The notes: generated from the letters alone by a model not told the origin. A stretch of 64,000 bases of DNA from Amia ocellicauda (GCF_036373705.1 NC_089855.1:31522719-31586718), one strand, 5' to 3'; positions 23,802-35,871 are shown, counted from the stretch's first letter. A program made the numbers and translations.

Positions 23802-25205
23802 TATGTCCCTAAACTAATTAAATGTTTCATCTGACTTTTCTCTGTGTTCCATACACACAATACATACAGTAAGTGCTGTAGCTGAATTGATTTATAGGCA
23901 ATTCCGTTAATGCAATTGATAACTCTTTAATAGTAGTGTGGCACAATAATGTTTTGGCAGTAATAAAGGTTACAGCTTCAGTATGCAGTGCATAATAAAA
24001 TTTCCTTGACATGAATACTTAGTATAGATGAATCTAAAAAAAGTAACTTCTACTGTACAAGAATTGTGACTATCAGTTTTCAGGGGAGCTGTTTAAAAAA
24101 CTCCAAACTTGGGTAATTAGCTAATTTCACATTTGTACATGTGAGGAGTTGGACTGTTTTCCTTTACGTGTTTTACTTTTGAAGATTTATATGTTTTTTG
24201 GTGATTTGGGGACTAAAAGTGAACCTTATTTAAATTCAATTTATCTGCACTAGTAGATAACTGGTCCAGCCATATATGGAATCTCACACTAACAAATATA
24301 AAGTTTAATTAAAGCACAGTTTTAAACTTACCTCTATTTGTGGCTTGTGTGCTAAGAACTTGGAGATTCGAAAGAAAGGAAACTAACCAAATAGTGTAAC
24401 CAAATCTGACTGGGGGCAACTGAGGTCCTAGTCCCTCAATACAAAACCACTAGGTGGCGTAGTCCTCAGTATTCTGACTGGCATCATCTTTCAATTAGTT
24501 CCCCAAAAGGCAGTATGGAATTCTACCTTTTAAACTAGGAAGCACTTGAATCCTTGTATCAAAGGTGTGTTCCTCCTGCCACAGCTCGAATAAGGCTGCA
24601 GGCTGACATCACTAAGTCCCACAAATATATATACTTTGAAACGAAACTCAACTTGAAAATTGTAAACAAATGTTTACACGTGACTAAATAAAATGGCACG
24701 ACAGACATTATATAACAGTCATTTCTTAGTGATATATCCCCAAAAACAATCAAGAAACAGAATAGTAAGAAGTCTGCATTAAGTTTTCAAGTGAACATGG
24801 AACCTCCTTAGTTCATGTGAACAGAGCAGTGTGAAATGTGCAATTGCATTTGCAGCTGATTTAATAAATCTTGCATAGCTTGTCATTGTAGATTATATTA
24901 AGGCTCAGGATGCTGTTATATGTACTTTTTAATTCTGTAAATTAAGTTTTGATGTTTAATTCTGATGTACTTCTATTTATTTCTGTTCATCATTCATTCA
25001 TGATCTTGTGAACTAAATCTTGTCTTTAGTCTGAGGTTTTCTTTTAACTTCATGTTGATGCTTGTTATGAAACAGTACAGTTTATAGTACAGTAGGCTAT
25101 ACCTGCAATTTGAGAAGTCTCATTTCAAATTCCTGTTTATTTTTAAATCCCGGTAGTTGAACCAACCTCTTGGATGCATTTTTAAAAAGTGAGATTTTTC
25201 TTAGA
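23802..25205. other. Intergenic region without recognised genes
   Basis: AT-rich DNA between the tnp2 remnant and the next CD200-like unit. Apart from the CTCF-like motif at 24447, I see no exon, RNA gene or clear transposon. The short open frames here lack any family resemblance. Confidence 0.5.
24447..24462 (+). promoter_or_regulatory. CTCF-like motif
   Basis: CCACTAGGTGGCGTAG matches the CTCF core CCACNAGRKGGC exactly. It lies between the BEN/tnp2 locus and the distal CD200-like genes, a position where an insulator would make sense. A weaker copy faces the other way at 17930-17945. The evidence is motif only. Confidence 0.4.
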
Positions 25206-25320
25206 TTTCACTTTCACTTTTAGTGTAACCATATATGTGTAATCGCAGCCTGTCAGCCCTCCTTCAGGAAGAACCACAGCAGTGATTGGTTGGTTGGTGT
25301 AGCTGTGCTGCAATAGTTCA
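25206..25320 (+). promoter_or_regulatory. IRF/ISRE-like and CCAAT promoter block of the pseudogene unit
   Basis: TTTCACTTTCACTTTTA (25206-25222) reads AAAGTGAAAGTGAAA on the other strand, a classical GAAANNGAAA IRF site. It is followed at 25282 by GTGATTGGTTGG, an inverted CCAAT box, and GTAGCTGTGCTGCAATAG. The same block precedes genes C and D. The unit it would drive is now a pseudogene. Confidence 0.5.
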
Positions 25321-25431
25321 ATAGTATTTTAAAAACACACATGGAAACATATAAAAGCTGCATCTGATTAAAGAGAACATAGCCTTATCTAGATTTGTCA
25401 ATGTTGTACCTATTTTTCAGTCGTGACTCCT

Positions 25432-27166
25432 ATGGTAAAATATTTGTATTTAATATCAGTAATGACAGCTCATGGTAAGTTTCTTTTTTTTAACTGTTTT
25501 CAAAGTTTCATAAGAAAAACTATTTGCTATAAAAATATACTCTGAATGTATAAAGTAAATATGCACAAGTGCTTCACTGTGGATAGTTTAAGGGGTCATA
25601 TTTGATTAAAGTTGTTATTTAAATACAGGGTTATTGCTTTCTCTCCTTAAAGATGATTCATTTATGAATTATGAATGAGTTGTAGTTAGAAAAATATGTC
25701 TCAATGTATTAACAAATTCTCGTTGTTAGTACAATACTATGCATGTGTAAAAGTTTAGTTTATCTCTGTTTTGTTATCTGATGTTTGTAAAAGACCATGT
25801 ATTCATGCTTTAACCTTCATGCTTTAAATATGTGTGGATCTAATGTGTTGACCTCTGACTATGTGAACTCAGAATTGTTTTGTCAAGTGCCATGTTAGGA
25901 GTAAGTCAGATGTAGAAATGTTTCAGCTGCAAATCAGTTTTATGAAAGTTTGGTAGCCATTTCATAACTCGCTGAACACTGAGAAATAACAAATATATTT
26001 GTATGTCTGAGTCTTTATTCAAATGATTAAGATCAGCTATGAGAAAAGTCTGATAGTCTCCACACTATCATGGGATTTCATCTTACAAACTGTATTTCTC
26101 AGAGGATTGTATTTACTTTTTAAAGTGTGTGTATAAGAAAGTGACGTACTCTAGAAGAAAAAAGACATTTGGACCTTCTGCACAGGAACACTATTCAGAG
26201 AACTGGAGACCTGCCATTTCCCAGACCTTTCTGTGACCTTTCAGAGGAGGTGGAACACACCTCAGTATACCAGTCAGATAGACAGATCTTTCACTTGAGT
26301 TACCTAAAATGAACTGTACCTTGACACAACAGGACTTCAGGTACAATTACAATTAAATTACGGAACAATTAAATGAATGGAATAAGAGGATAAAGATGTG
26401 TGTGTATTTTCCTATTTTAACAAACTCTGAGAGTAAATTAATCAGAAAGATGATTTAAATCCATCCTTAATGGACTTGCAAAAAGCTAAATTACATGATC
26501 TGTCAACACAAAATCTGTTGAACTGTTGAATATGTTATTGAATTCTCAAATAATGAATTCACATTTATTCTCTGGCAGTGAACATGTGTTTATTGTGGAG
26601 AGACTATGGATATCTTCAACACTCTTCAACGCTAGAGGCTAGAGAAGATAATTGCAAAGGAACAGGAGTCTTACAGTCATTTTTTTATCTGGTGGTATCC
26701 TGACAGGACTGTCTCTGAAGTGAGCACTGTGCCCCACAATGGCAGTGAACACAGAGTCTATCTGCTGACCTGCTCCGTCACTGGCAGACCGGCTCCCACC
26801 GTGTCCTGGAGTACTGAGAGACACGATGTCATAGAGGATTCTCAGCAGTTCACTGTCACCAACCCCAATGGTTTTCAGAGTGGATACAAATGGTGAGAAA
26901 TACAATTGAATGTTCTGTATTTCAGGTTTTGTCCCCTTTTTGAAACATGTCTACAATACTGAATGGTTTAATTTATTGTGGTCAGCACATATTTTTCATG
27001 GTTAGGATTTGCCCTCCCTCAAACATAGATGGGAGTCATTGTCATTAAAAAAATGAAAAATATTGTGATTCGAAATGCCACAATTGATGCATCCAAGCTG
27101 ATTGATAAGAAACATTGATAATTTGCAGAGTAGATCAACCTGCTCTAGAAAGCAAAACGGGTTTTC
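25432..27166 (+). pseudogene. CD200-like pseudogene lacking its V exon
   Basis: The leader exon (25432-25474) has lost the first ATG of its paralogues (CGTGACT instead of CGTCATGACT) but keeps the in-frame second Met and its donor. Intron 1 is homologous to those of C and D (for example near 26240-26350), yet no V exon remains. The C2 exon resumes near 26711 ([18 protein letters not shown]). At 26873 it jumps from CCAATGG to the exon's last bases, TTTTCAGAGTGG, then a donor. The missing middle (GAAATGCCACAATTGATG onward) reappears separately at about 27062-27166, with a deletion that yields a stop. No membrane exon follows. Confidence 0.85.
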
Positions 27167-27247
27167 TTAAATAGACGACTCACACTTGAACTCCTAAATG
27201 ATCTGTCACTGGACATTTTGCTCAGGTATTATGATGAATCCTGCACC

Positions 27248-27461
27248 CCTAGATATCGTGCATCCCCTAGAAATCAGCTTGATTTCGCACTTGCGCAGAC
27301 CGCTCTAGATTGGCGCGTGCGCTGCAGGGGCTGACAAATATTATTATTAATATAATGAAATATTTGACACATCACATGCACAACTTATAACCAAGTTCAT
27401 ATTAATCATAGCCAACTCCCAGTAGCGTTTAATGTCTGAGTAGCAAATAATAGAACGTGTG

Positions 27462-27528
<67 letters not shown>

Positions 27529-27906
27529 TCTTAGTAGAGTAGACGCCCTTATCCAGGGCGACTTGTTAATACGTTTAAAGCTACAGTTTGGCCATGATGA
27601 GTGTACGAAGTTTAAGTATAAAATCTAGATTCCGATGCAGTAGGCTACATTACAGTAACGTTTTGAGAACAATAATACAAATAAAAGTGTATAAAAAGAG
27701 GTTTAAATTGCTAGAAGACAGGGGATGCCAAATATGTCAGTATACATGTTGACATATTTCAGTATACCTGCTGTAATATTTGGCATCCCCACCCCAAGAG
27801 AAAACAAGGTGCCAAATGTTTTATACCGGCTCAATTTAGAGCGGTCTGCGCAAGTGCGAAATGAAGGCAATTGATAGGGATGCACGTTGTGCTGGCGCAA
27901 TCTAGG
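27248..27906. mobile_element. Unclassified DNA element with about 60-bp imperfect terminal inverted repeats
   Basis: The left end (CCTAGATATCGTGCATCCCC, then TTTCGCACTTGCGCAGACCG) is matched in reverse complement by the right end near 27836-27906 (CGGTCTGCGCAAGTGCGAAA, then GGGATGCACG, then CAATCTAGG). Inside lie an (ATT)n run, an inverted SINE/L2 tail (GACGCCCTTATCCAGGGCG, about 27541-27560) and a second hairpin (27722-27791, GGGGATGCCAAATAT with its inverse). No coding remains. Confidence 0.65.
27462..27528. repeat. (ATT)n microsatellite
   Basis: An uninterrupted TTA trinucleotide run adjoining an inverted L2-type SINE tail, which is where such A/T-rich runs normally arise. Confidence 0.9.
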
Positions 27907-27932
27907 TAAGGTACCTTGCAGGCATTTTTAAA

Positions 27933-28020
27933 TTTCACTTCCACTTTCACTTCTCAGTCTGAGTTGGCCCTCCTTCTGGAACAAGTGATTGGTTGGTGTA
28001 GCTGTGCTGCAATAGTTACA
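27933..28020 (+). promoter_or_regulatory. IRF/ETS-IRF-like and CCAAT promoter block of gene C
   Basis: TTTCACTTCCACTTTCACTT (27933 on) reads on the other strand as GAGAAGTGAAAGTG followed by GGAAGTGAAA, a PRDI-like IRF site beside an ETS-IRF composite (GGAANNGAAA). About 30 bases downstream is GTGATTGGTTGG (27985) with an inverted CCAAT box. The block ends about 100 bases before the start codon. It suggests interferon or leukocyte-type control. This is motif inference only. Confidence 0.55.
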
Positions 28021-28120
28021 CTAATGAAGGCGGTAATTTTGAATTTGCACACACATGCCGTTGATTTACAAAGAACAGTGTAAGCTAGTTTTAGTTGTAT
28101 GATATCTTCATTTTTCCGTC

Positions 28121-29992
28121 ATGACTCCTGTGGTAAAATATGTGTTTTGGCTATCGGCAATTACAGCTCATGGTACGTTTTTGTATTTGTATTTTATTGT
28201 CTTCAATATTTCAAAAATATTTTGCTTGTATAATGATATATACTGTTAATGTGTGAAGTAAGTTTTAGGGTCATTGCTGATGAAAGGTGTCTTAATACTC
28301 TTAATTAAGGACAATTTACAAGTGAACTAGAACATGTGATGTAGGTATAGAAATGTTTCTGAAAGTATTAATGGATCCTAGAAACATATTATGCATGTAT
28401 AAAGGTTTATTGTAACAGTGTTTTGCACAGTTATCTGAGAAACCTTGAATTCTAATCACATGCTCTTAATTTCTTCATGTATTTTTACCATGCTTTAACA
28501 TGTAAACCTGTATTGAGCACAACATGTGGATCTATTGTGTTCACCTTTGCACATGCATTACCCCACAAACTTGAGCAATTGATTGAGGCATTGTGTTAAA
28601 ACCCAAAACATTGCATTCAAAACCTTCCATTGTCATTTGGCATGTTAGGATTAGCTCAAATGCATAGGTCGTTTCATTATGGCACAGGGTTGAGGGCCAC
28701 CTCCATGCTAATCAGTTTTATGTACGTTTGGTGACCATTTCATACATATATGAGCACCATTTATTAATGCTGTCTTCTAAAGAAAGCAGATAGAATTCTG
28801 TTCTGCACATGAATCTTTCTTCAGTAGAGTAAGGAGCAGCTATGAGTATTATAAGTGGCGATGTCTGCTGTTTGGTTAATAATTACATTAACATGATTTT
28901 TGGACCCAGTTTCCTGGTTGATTATCTGTAGGTGCAGCCATTTGAAAGAGAAACCTTGCAGACAGAAATACTATTCAACCCTGTCTGCAGAGACCTGGCT
29001 TTTTATAACCTTTCTGGGACCTTTCAGAGGTGGAACTCCCCAGTATAGCTGTCAGATAGAAAATAAATTTACTTTGACACAACATCACTGAAAGTACAAT
29101 AGTAATACATTATTTACATTAAATAAAAGGCTACAGATATATCTGCATTTTTCTTTTTCAGCAATTTCAGTATTTTTTTCTACCAAAAAGTAAATAAATT
29201 AGACTGGCAATTTTAATCCATCTGTCAATTAATTTGGAGGAGAGAATGTTTATGCCCTCCATAATTAAATTCAATTAAATAAGAGAGTCCAGTCTGTATT
29301 TCCCACTTAAGGCAAAGTGCACATCCTACTATAAAGTATTTGAATTGGGCAATTTGAATCCATGCAGCAATAAGTGTTTTTTCTTTGCTGGAGAGAAGTG
29401 TTAGTGCAGTTAGTGTTAGTGTTAGTTAGAGATTGGGACAGAAGTTTGTACTGAAGTAGAAATAACAATCACTTTAATTTCGAAGCACAATATGGAGAGG
29501 ATCTGTCTTCAACTCAAAAGTGTTGAATATATACATATGTTTATTGCATGTATGTATTATTTGTCATTTACTTGCAGCTTCCTCAGAGCTGGTGAGAACA
29601 CAGCGGATTGTCAGAGCAGCACTGGGAGAAGCAGCCAATCTCACCTGCGAGCTGACGGAGCCCAAAGATGTCCTGCAGGTTACATGGCAGAGGCAGAACA
29701 GACAGTCTGCTATAAACATCGCCACTTATAATACTCGCTTTGGAGCTAAAATCTCTGACTCTTACAGGGAACATGTGAGTTTTTCCCAGGTGGGCCTGCA
29801 GAAATGCTCAATAGCCATCAGAGGAGTTACAAGAGAAGACGAGGTGTGCTACAACTGTTTATTTAACTCGTATCCTGATGGGGCCATCAGAGGAATTACT
29901 TGCCTTTCAGTCTATGGTAAAATATTAATTGTCTTCTTAAATGTGTAATGTACAGGTTACTAGCTTCCGCTTTAAAATGTTGTATTCAAGAA

Positions 29993-30026
<34 letters not shown>

Positions 30027-33000
30027 ATAGATATATTTACAATACATCTACTCCAGTGTTGTCAGTTCATATTACAGAATAGGCAGAATTGTAATTAAGA
30101 CCAGAAGCAAAAAGTAGCAAACACTTTAGTAGTTTCCTTCTTTGTTGAATATGGAAACCATTTGTGCAGTGAATGTCCTCCACCCACTCTAACTCTTTTC
30201 AGAGCTATATGAGCCCATCTTTGAAGTGAGCACTGTGCCCCACCATGGCAGTGAACACAAAGTCTTTCTGCTGACCTGCTCTGTCACTGGCAGACCGACT
30301 CCCACCGTGTCCTGGAGTACTGAGAGACACGATGTCATAGAGGATTCTCAGCACTACACTGTCACCAACCCCAATGGCACCGTTACTGTGACTAGAAATG
30401 CCACGATTGATGTGTCCAGACTGACAGGCAAGGAAACACTGATAAAGTGCATAGTCGAGCAACCTGCTCTGGAAAGCAAGAAGGAGATTTTCAGAGTGAT
30501 TGCAGAAGGTGAGCATTTTCTTTGTCTTGAATCAGTGGCCCATATTCATCAAGTGTTTTACACAATTTGCAATTTCCAGCACTATTGTCTAGAGTCTAGA
30601 CAGTCATAGTAGTACCTAACAGTTAAAGAACAAAAAATGTTTCAGTAATCCAATAAGCTCTAGGTGTAACTACTCTTTCATGTAAAGGTCTGTGTTAGCC
30701 TGTCCTGTGTAATTTGCACTGTTTAGTATGATCTCCTTTATTGGTAATGAAATTGGGAACTTCATTGCTGAGCTTTGTTTTTCAGATGTCATCAAGAACC
30801 AGGATGAGGAAAACCGCCAGCTAAAAGGTAAACAGACAAACAGAAAATCTGTTGAAAATGTACAGCTAAAATAATATAAAGTTGACAGGGCTGTTCCAAA
30901 GGGTAAATTGTTGGGGGGGGTCATCTGGTTTTAGGCCCCTCCCTGTTTCCTGTTCATTCGATCAATTGCTCACCTGAGATTTTGTGAATAAGGTCTAAGG
31001 GTATCAAATTCCTAAACAGAAGATAAATGAGCTGAATAAAGATTCTCAAAGGGGCCCTCCAAATCTGACATTGGGCCCCTTTGTAATCAAGTCATTCTGA
31101 ATAGCAGATTTATTTAGAATAAATTATATATGAATGTCCAAACTCTTGATTTTGGAACAATTATTAGGAAGGTGTGACACTTTTCTTTACATTTGCAGTT
31201 CTTATTGGCGTTTTTGTGTCTGTTGGGCTCATCAGTGTTTTTGTGATCATCGGTGCAATTTTCCTCTGGAAATGCAAGCAGACAAAATGTGAAGGAAAAA
31301 GGTAAAATTTACTGTTGCACAGCAAATTCTATTTCTCTTAAGGAATTGTGGACACTTCATTCATGTCCATTTCTTACAAGATAACTAATAACACCATATC
31401 TGGTCTGCTCTCAAACGTCCTGAGAAATGTATTGTTCTTAGCCTCCCTCCAGATAATTTCACATTCACATTTCAAAGTTCACATTGCTTTAATCTGTTGT
31501 CTTTATGCAGGAAGTAGCTGCTCCTCAGGAGCACTTATTAATTCAGTTATGAATGCATTAGTTTGTATTTGAAGCCTTGAACAGTAAACAAATACCAACA
31601 AATTACTGTTGCCAAACCCCTTTGGGTTTTGTCTCTCAACTAGGCCAATTCAACAGGTAAAGCTTAGGGACACTGAAAGGGCTGTGTCTGGACAAATGGG
31701 GAAAATAATTCTTCACTTTATTAAATCTGAATTTCTCTTGTATTTCCATTAATTTTAGAAATTGGTTGCCTGCAAGAAATGACTCGGAAGATAAGAATAT
31801 AAATGTGGGGTATGTTCCCCATCTTCTACAGTATGTCCTGTACTCTTGTAATGCCTACATCCTAACCGCTAGATGTCACTCTTAATCCATCTTTTGCGGT
31901 AATGCTCCACTAACGCACCTAATAATTGAATTATCATACATACTTCCTTGCTCTTCTGCTTCTCTTTCTCCCTGCGTATTTATACCCCTTTGTTACAGTC
32001 AGTCCTCGCTAAGTCTTGTTAACTTTAGTTACATTTCTAAGCCTTCTATCCTTGTTTACTGATCCCTGGTATTTTGACCCGTGCTACACCCTTTGTTCTT
32101 TGACTTCTGGATTTCGCTTGATAGCCTGTTGGCCTGATCCCCTGACCTTCTGACTATGAGTTTCACCTTGCTCTGGTTACATCAGTTTGCTGGACCTCAA
32201 CCTTTTGTGCTCTGCACCTGTATTCACCTTCTCTAAGGTGCCCTAGGCATTACAACTCTTCCTAAACTGACTTGTTTATCAAACACATGCCTACAAGCAG
32301 GGTGCAATTTGATAATATACCACATTCATCACTTCAAAAATAAGTTAGTCAAACTAACACTTGAACTTTTCCAAAGTTATGTCAAACAATTTATGGCCAC
32401 ATTCTATGAAAATTAATGACTGTATATTGACCTATATGTTCAAATTAACTCATGACAAAACAAGAAGTGAATGTCTGTTCTACCTCATTTATTTGTATAT
32501 AACTATATATTTATATTGATAGAATTGAAGATTCGCCAAATGACATGTCTTCTCTCCTGATGAATGTGGAAATATCTAAAATAAATGTGTAAGTCTTTTT
32601 TTTATTCATAAGCATTAATATTTCTTTTTTTTACTTGAAATGCACATAATTGTTTTTGTTTCAGTCTGCACAATTTTAATCTTTATGCCCAAGTAGACCA
32701 AATGGATAGGTAATACTTCTCGTTGTTTCATAGTGGCGTATCTGATTTTAATAGATACTTTTAACTTGTTTATTTTTAAACATATTACCAGAAGGCTTAA
32801 CACCTTCGTAACTGCAAATAAAAATCCAGTGTCTTAAAAGTTCTTCTGACTTCTCAACATCTGAAGCTTTTTTTTTTTTTTTTGTAGAGACCAGTCACCA
32901 GTCAAAGTGACTGATGAAAATAACAGGTAGGTTCTCGGTTCCAAAATTAAAGGTTGACCGAAGAGTGTTTCATGCAAAAAATATTTATCAACAAAATCAA

Positions 33001-34928
33001 TTTACTAGTATCAGTATTAATATTGTGTTTTTTATGGGGTGGCACAGTGGTTAGCACTGTTGCCTCACAGCTCCTGGGATCCAGGTTCAATTGCAGCCCT
33101 GGTTGTCTGCTATGTGGAGTTTGCATGTTCTCCCCGTGGCCGTGTGTGTTTTCTCCCACATCTGAAGGACATGCTTATGTTAATTGCCTACTCTAAATTG
33201 TGATGTGGTTGCGTGAGCATGGTGTGGTGTGTGTAAGTGCTGTTCTGCGCTGGACTGGTGTCCTGTCCAGGGGAGTACCATACGTTGTGCCCCGTATCCT
33301 CTGGTTAGGCTCTGGTTCATGGTGACCCTATGCTGGATGAAGCAGTTATTGCAAATGGATGAATTTGTGCTTCATTATGTTCTGCAACTTTATTTCTAAT
33401 TATCAATAAATAAGAAAATGCTTGCTTCTCATTCCATAAACTCTGCTCCAGTTTCATCACATACTGGGAGCAGAGCACCATATTTTAGCACACATGTACC
33501 TGCATTCTTGAGCATAGAGCTTGACTGACCTTTTGGGAAATGATGACTTACAGTTTATGGATAAATTCTTATCATTTCAGTTTTAATGATGATGGAAGTC
33601 TGTCAAAGGCATTTAAAACCTCTTCTCCTCTGACAACAAATAAGTGGGTATTATTTTCATTCCAAAAAGAAGTTACAGTACACCATCATATATTGTAATA
33701 TATTGTAAAGTAACTTTCATATAATTGGACACATACACATGCCTTTTCTAGCATCATTGAAATATTTGATGTTTAAAATAACCATGTGTAGGACATCTAG
33801 AGATACACCCTGAGATTATTTGCAAATTACAAATACAGACAGAATAAAACCGAGTACAAAAACTTAAGGATTCAAATGGTAGACGTACACTAGCATTTAT
33901 CTGCTTTGCTCTTGTATCTCTAATATCATTTCAGCTCTACTGATCAGACACATCTATCAAATGAGAAATTTAAATCAACCGGCTCTACTATGAGGAAGAG
34001 GAATAAGGATAAGGAAAACCGGTAAGTGTTATTGAGTTTTTATCAGTAGTGAGTAGCTGGGCAGGGATAGCCTCAATGACACTGTACAGTCTCTAATCCA
34101 CCAAGTTCAACACCTTTCCCAGCAGTGGAGGGGAGTTTAATTCCAAATCATATCTAAAGGTAACTGTTATACCAACAGCAGTGCAGCTGAGCCAAGCACT
34201 CTGTCCATTACATATCCCTCACTGTAACTCATGTTTTAGAGTGCTGGTGTCATACATGTCTTGTGCTAAACATGGGTTATGTCAGTCATTTCAGCATTCA
34301 AAATGTCAAAGCTGTGGGCTTGTTATTAGAGACGAGCATATGGGCCAGATTAAAAACACATTTGTGGCCTACCCACCAAAAGATAATAGCTCATTATTTA
34401 GAGATTTTATGTAGTAATTGGAATGAAGAGAAAACATGCAATGATCAACTAACTTTAAAATGTATTGTCCTTCTTTATTTTACTACTGTTCAGAAAACCT
34501 AGATCTTCTCACCCTACCTGTAAACGGTAAGTTGATCATCTGAATACAACACAGGTTATCTTACTCAGTTTATCAGTCTTTACAGGTTTCTACAGTATAC
34601 AGTCTACAGTGTTCATTTATTGACCATAGAATAGAGCATTGGTCTAGCTTAAAGGAGATGTTTTCGATGGAGCTATAGACAAATTACAAGAAACCTCGTA
34701 TAAGAAAGTTCATATCATATGAAGAAATGTTGAGACTGAATTCTTGTGACTGCACTGCTCAGGATAAAGAACACATTCAAAAGTGATTTTCTACACAATT
34801 AAACACAAATAATGACATCTGTTCTGGTTTGAATCAACAGTCATGGGCTGCAACAGGGTAGATTGTGGATGGATACCATTTTTGTTTAAATTGATCACAT
34901 TAAATGTATGACCTGGCCCTGTCAATTT

Positions 34929-35003
<75 letters not shown>

Positions 35004-35057
35004 TATTTTATTTAGTTTAATTTTATTTACCTTTCCAGGGGCTTGGAATACCGATGA
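28121..35057 (+). CDS. CD200-like receptor with long multi-exon cytoplasmic tail, gene C
   Basis: Thirteen exons join in frame: 28121-28172, 29578-29916, 30203-30508, 30786-30827, 31199-31301, 31759-31809, 32523-32588, 32665-32709, 32888-32926, 33581-33643, 33935-34021, 34494-34526 and 35039-35057 (1245 nt, 414 aa). Exons 1-4 end in phase 1, exons 5-12 in phase 2. The protein has a leader ([17 protein letters not shown]) and a V domain (18-130; [34 protein letters not shown]). A C2 domain follows (131-232; [18 protein letters not shown]), then a 14-residue stalk and a membrane segment (about 248-272; VGLISVFVIIGAIFLW). The hydrophilic tail of about 140 residues is rich in Ser, Asn, Lys and Asp. 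It has only two tyrosines that I see (NLYAQV and the C-terminal LEYR). YAQV has ITIM-like spacing, but Asn replaces the usual residue at -2. CD200 itself lacks such a tail, so a receptor-like role is inferred. The small tail exons rest on splice sites and phase, not transcripts. Confidence 0.8.
31847..32254. mobile_element. Solo LTR with 5-bp target duplication in gene C
   Basis: The 408-bp element begins TGTAATGCC and ends GGCATTACA, and is flanked by ACTCT on both sides (31842-31846 and 32255-32259). TG...CA ends and a perfect 5-bp duplication identify an LTR. There is no internal retroelement sequence. It lies in the intron between exons 6 and 7 of gene C, so it would be removed by splicing. 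Confidence 0.85.
33036..33364 (+). repeat. L2-type LINE/SINE 3' region
   Basis: It begins GGGGTGGCACAGTGGTTAGC and contains GGAGTTTGCATGTTCTCCCC and GCGCTGGACTGGTGTCCTGTCC, phrases characteristic of the 3' end of fish L2-family retroposons, in the sense orientation. It lies in the intron between exons 9 and 10 of gene C. Confidence 0.8.
34934..35002. repeat. (AT)n microsatellite
   Basis: About 70 bases of alternating AT, ending some 35 bases before the acceptor of the final gene C exon. Length variation here could affect recognition of that exon. Confidence 0.95.
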
Positions 35058-35559
35058 CTGTCAAAAGCACTGAGGATCACACATTTGTAATGATGTCTGT
35101 GGAGCCTTTTACACAATTGGAGCACAATTGTCAGGAAATTTAGATTTTATGCTAGCAAGCAAAGGACAGACTGTGCAGGGTAGACAGGAACAAAAAAAAA
35201 ATGGCAAAAGAAAACTGAACAAAAAAAAACAAAACTCAATACAATAGGAGAGGGGGAAATAACAATAACTTTTTTTTTATAATCATAATCAATCATGTTA
35301 TATAACCTGACTATGAAATTCCTTAAATGTATCCAGAATTCTATAAACACCTGTCACTGGTAGCACATTATTTAATTCAGTTAATTCTGTATGTAGCTAA
35401 GCAATTGTTTAAAAATGTTAGTGTTTCTGAGGCATATGACTTTGAATAGGTTTTTCACACGTGACTTTCAACATAACACATGATGCTGCTGAGTAATTTT
35501 GCTCTGGTATGTTTAAAGTCGTAAAGGTATCATTTTAGTAGGACATTTCATTGGGATTC

Positions 35560-35690
35560 AGCGATGGACTGGCGTCCCGTCCTGGGTGTATTCCTGCCTT
35601 GCACCTTATGCCTGCCAGGATCGGCTCTGGCATCCCCCGCGACCCACATGGATAAGCGGTTTTGAAAATGGATGGATGGATGGATGGATT
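35560..35690 (+). repeat. L2/CR1-type retroposon tail with (GGAT)n
   Basis: GCGATGGACTGGCGTCCCGT, CCGCGACCCACATGGATAAG and a terminal GGATGGATGGAT run form the recognisable 3' end of a fish L2/CR1-type retroposon. Only the last 130 bases are present, as expected from 5'-truncated retrotransposition. Confidence 0.8.
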
Positions 35691-35871
35691 TCATTGGGAT
35701 TATAGTAATAGTAATAAAGCTTGCTAGTAACGTTGATAATATGAGCTGGATTAAATAAAAACTGTTACCCACCCACTAATAGATGTACTACTTATTCTCT
35801 GGAGAGTTTATATAGTACTTAGAATTGAGGATGAAATATGAAAATATCAACTTTATCTTAATACTATTCAG

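Noticed and set aside
29492-29774. Frames reading [19 protein letters not shown] over the V exons of genes C and D and the inverted copy
   Set aside because: This is the V exon read in the wrong frame. Its recurrence reflects exon duplication, not a second protein.
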